This document shows, one piece after another, positions 63,185 through 64,000 of a stretch of DNA of 64,000 bases (positions are counted from its first letter, which is position 1; each line of letters starts with the position of its first letter). A program made the position numbers and the translations under genes. Origin of the DNA: Bradyrhizobium erythrophlei (GTDB lineage Bacteria > Pseudomonadota > Alphaproteobacteria > Rhizobiales > Xanthobacteraceae). A model generated the notes under the pieces. It was not told the origin of the DNA. It did not search any database and worked only from the letters and a program-made list of their open reading frames with translations. Location of the stretch: positions 868,001 through 932,000 of the forward strand of contig NZ_LT670818.1 in the NCBI RefSeq assembly GCF_900129505.1, read 5' to 3'.

Positions 63185-64000
63185 CTAGGCGTCCGCCAAC
63201 GCGCCGGCTTCGGATGCTTTCTTCAGCTGCTGGCTAAAATCCAGCACCATCCGCCCTTCGATCTTGCCGGCCTTGAGGTCGGCGAAGATCTTGTTGATGT
63301 CGCCGAGCGGCGCGGTCTTGATCTCGGACCGTACCTTGCCCGCGACGGCAAAGGCGATGGCCTCATCGAGGTCGCGGCGCGTTCCGACGATCGACCCGCG
63401 CACGGTGATGCGCTTCAGCACGACGTCGAAGATCGGGGTGGGAAACTCGCCCGGCGGCAGACCGACAAGGCTGACGGTTCCCCGGCGCCGCACCACCCGC
63501 AGCGCCTGCGAGAAAGCAGGCGGCGAGACCGCGGTCACGAGAACGCCGTGCGGGCCACCGCCGGTGGCTTTGAGAATATCCGCCACCGCATCCGGCGAGC
63601 CCGCGTCCACCGCGATGTCGGCGCCGGCGCTGCGGGCCAAAGCGAGCTTGTCCGCCGCGATGTCGAGCGCGGCCACGTGCAACCCCATCGCCTTGGCGTA
63701 CTGGATGGCCACCTGCCCGAGACCACCAATGCCCGAAATGGCAACCCATTCGCCCGGCCTCGCCTCGGTTTCCTTGAGGCCCTTGTAGGTCGTGACCCCC
63801 GCACAGAGAATCGGCGCAATCGCCGCGAAGTCGACACCGACCGGAAGCCGCGCCGCAAAGGGCGCTGAGGCGATAACGTATTCCGCGAAACCGCCATTGC
63901 AGCTATAGCCGGTGTTGTGCTCGTGCTCGCAGACGGTTTCCCAGCCGGTCTCGCAATATCACCAGCGGCTTGCCGAATTGGTGCACCACCGCAGCCTTCA
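63185..64000 (-). pseudogene. Zinc alcohol dehydrogenase gene with internal deletion (start just beyond the window)
   Basis: Reading leftward, the C-terminal part is an intact medium-chain alcohol dehydrogenase: TGWETVCEHEHNTGYS, the Rossmann motif GIGGLGQVA, then through to the stop at 63185. At the right edge the first 15 residues of such an enzyme (KAAVVHQFGKPLVI) appear in another frame. The join near 63954-63960 skips about 80 codons that should hold the catalytic zinc ligands and three of the four structural zinc cysteines, and shifts frame. The gene is therefore inactive unless this is an assembly error. Confidence 0.75.

Overview
This window looks like chromosomal DNA from an alphaproteobacterium of the Bradyrhizobium/Rhodopseudomonas group. 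The evidence is the high GC, the protein flavour (two phasins, CsoR/CopA, AsmA, PleC/PdhS-like kinase), dispersed palindromic repeats that begin CGTCATTGCGAG, and an alphaproteobacterial-type tRNA-His that lacks G-1 and has A73. All assignments come from reading the sequence and supplied translations; no database search was run. Site coordinates counted by eye may be off by one to three bases.

Left chromosomal flank (1-10535): two tandem DoxX genes, an Lrp/AsnC regulator, trxB with a LysR regulator, a DapA-like aldolase, a divergent copper pair (copA/csoR) with a clear CsoR-type operator, two paralogous very small membrane proteins with matching leaders, an orphan ParA ATPase preceded by a palindrome carrying two GANTC sites, and a small secreted Cys-containing protein.

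Genomic island (10536-35726): flanked by a perfect 46-bp direct repeat. The right copy is the 3' part of an intact tRNA-His and the left copy lies beside a tyrosine integrase. The left part carries a defence locus. A minus-strand operon runs GHKL ATPase > Z1-domain SF2 helicase-like ATPase > PD-(D/E)XK protein > AIPR > Abi_C-like protein > exported PDZ protein. Interleaved with it are a Vsr endonuclease, an AspBHI/Mrr-like restriction enzyme and a C5-cytosine methyltransferase. Next comes a HipA-type kinase with an apparent AbiEi-like N-terminal domain and repeats in its promoter. The right part is a satellite-like module: four phased TCCCG repeats, an AlpA-like protein, small zinc-ribbon-like proteins, a split primase/helicase, and a small-terminase-like gene cleanly interrupted by an IS630-family element. 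The whole reads as an integrative satellite-like island carrying a composite restriction/abortive-infection locus.

Right chromosomal flank (35727-64000): two phasins, a 1214-residue PAS histidine kinase with acidic Pro/Ala/Glu repeats, a metallophosphoesterase overlapping a cyclic-nucleotide-binding protein, and a catabolic group (alpha/beta hydrolase without its nucleophile Ser, GntR, aldehyde dehydrogenase, MFS, two-subunit CoA-transferase). Then come AsmA, a DUF4399 protein, a sugar ABC transporter (binding protein and two permeases, no ATPase), a MOSC protein, a dienelactone-hydrolase-like protein, a polyamine-type ABC operon (ATPase and two permeases, no binding protein), a TPR protein, and at the right edge an alcohol dehydrogenase gene broken by an internal deletion.
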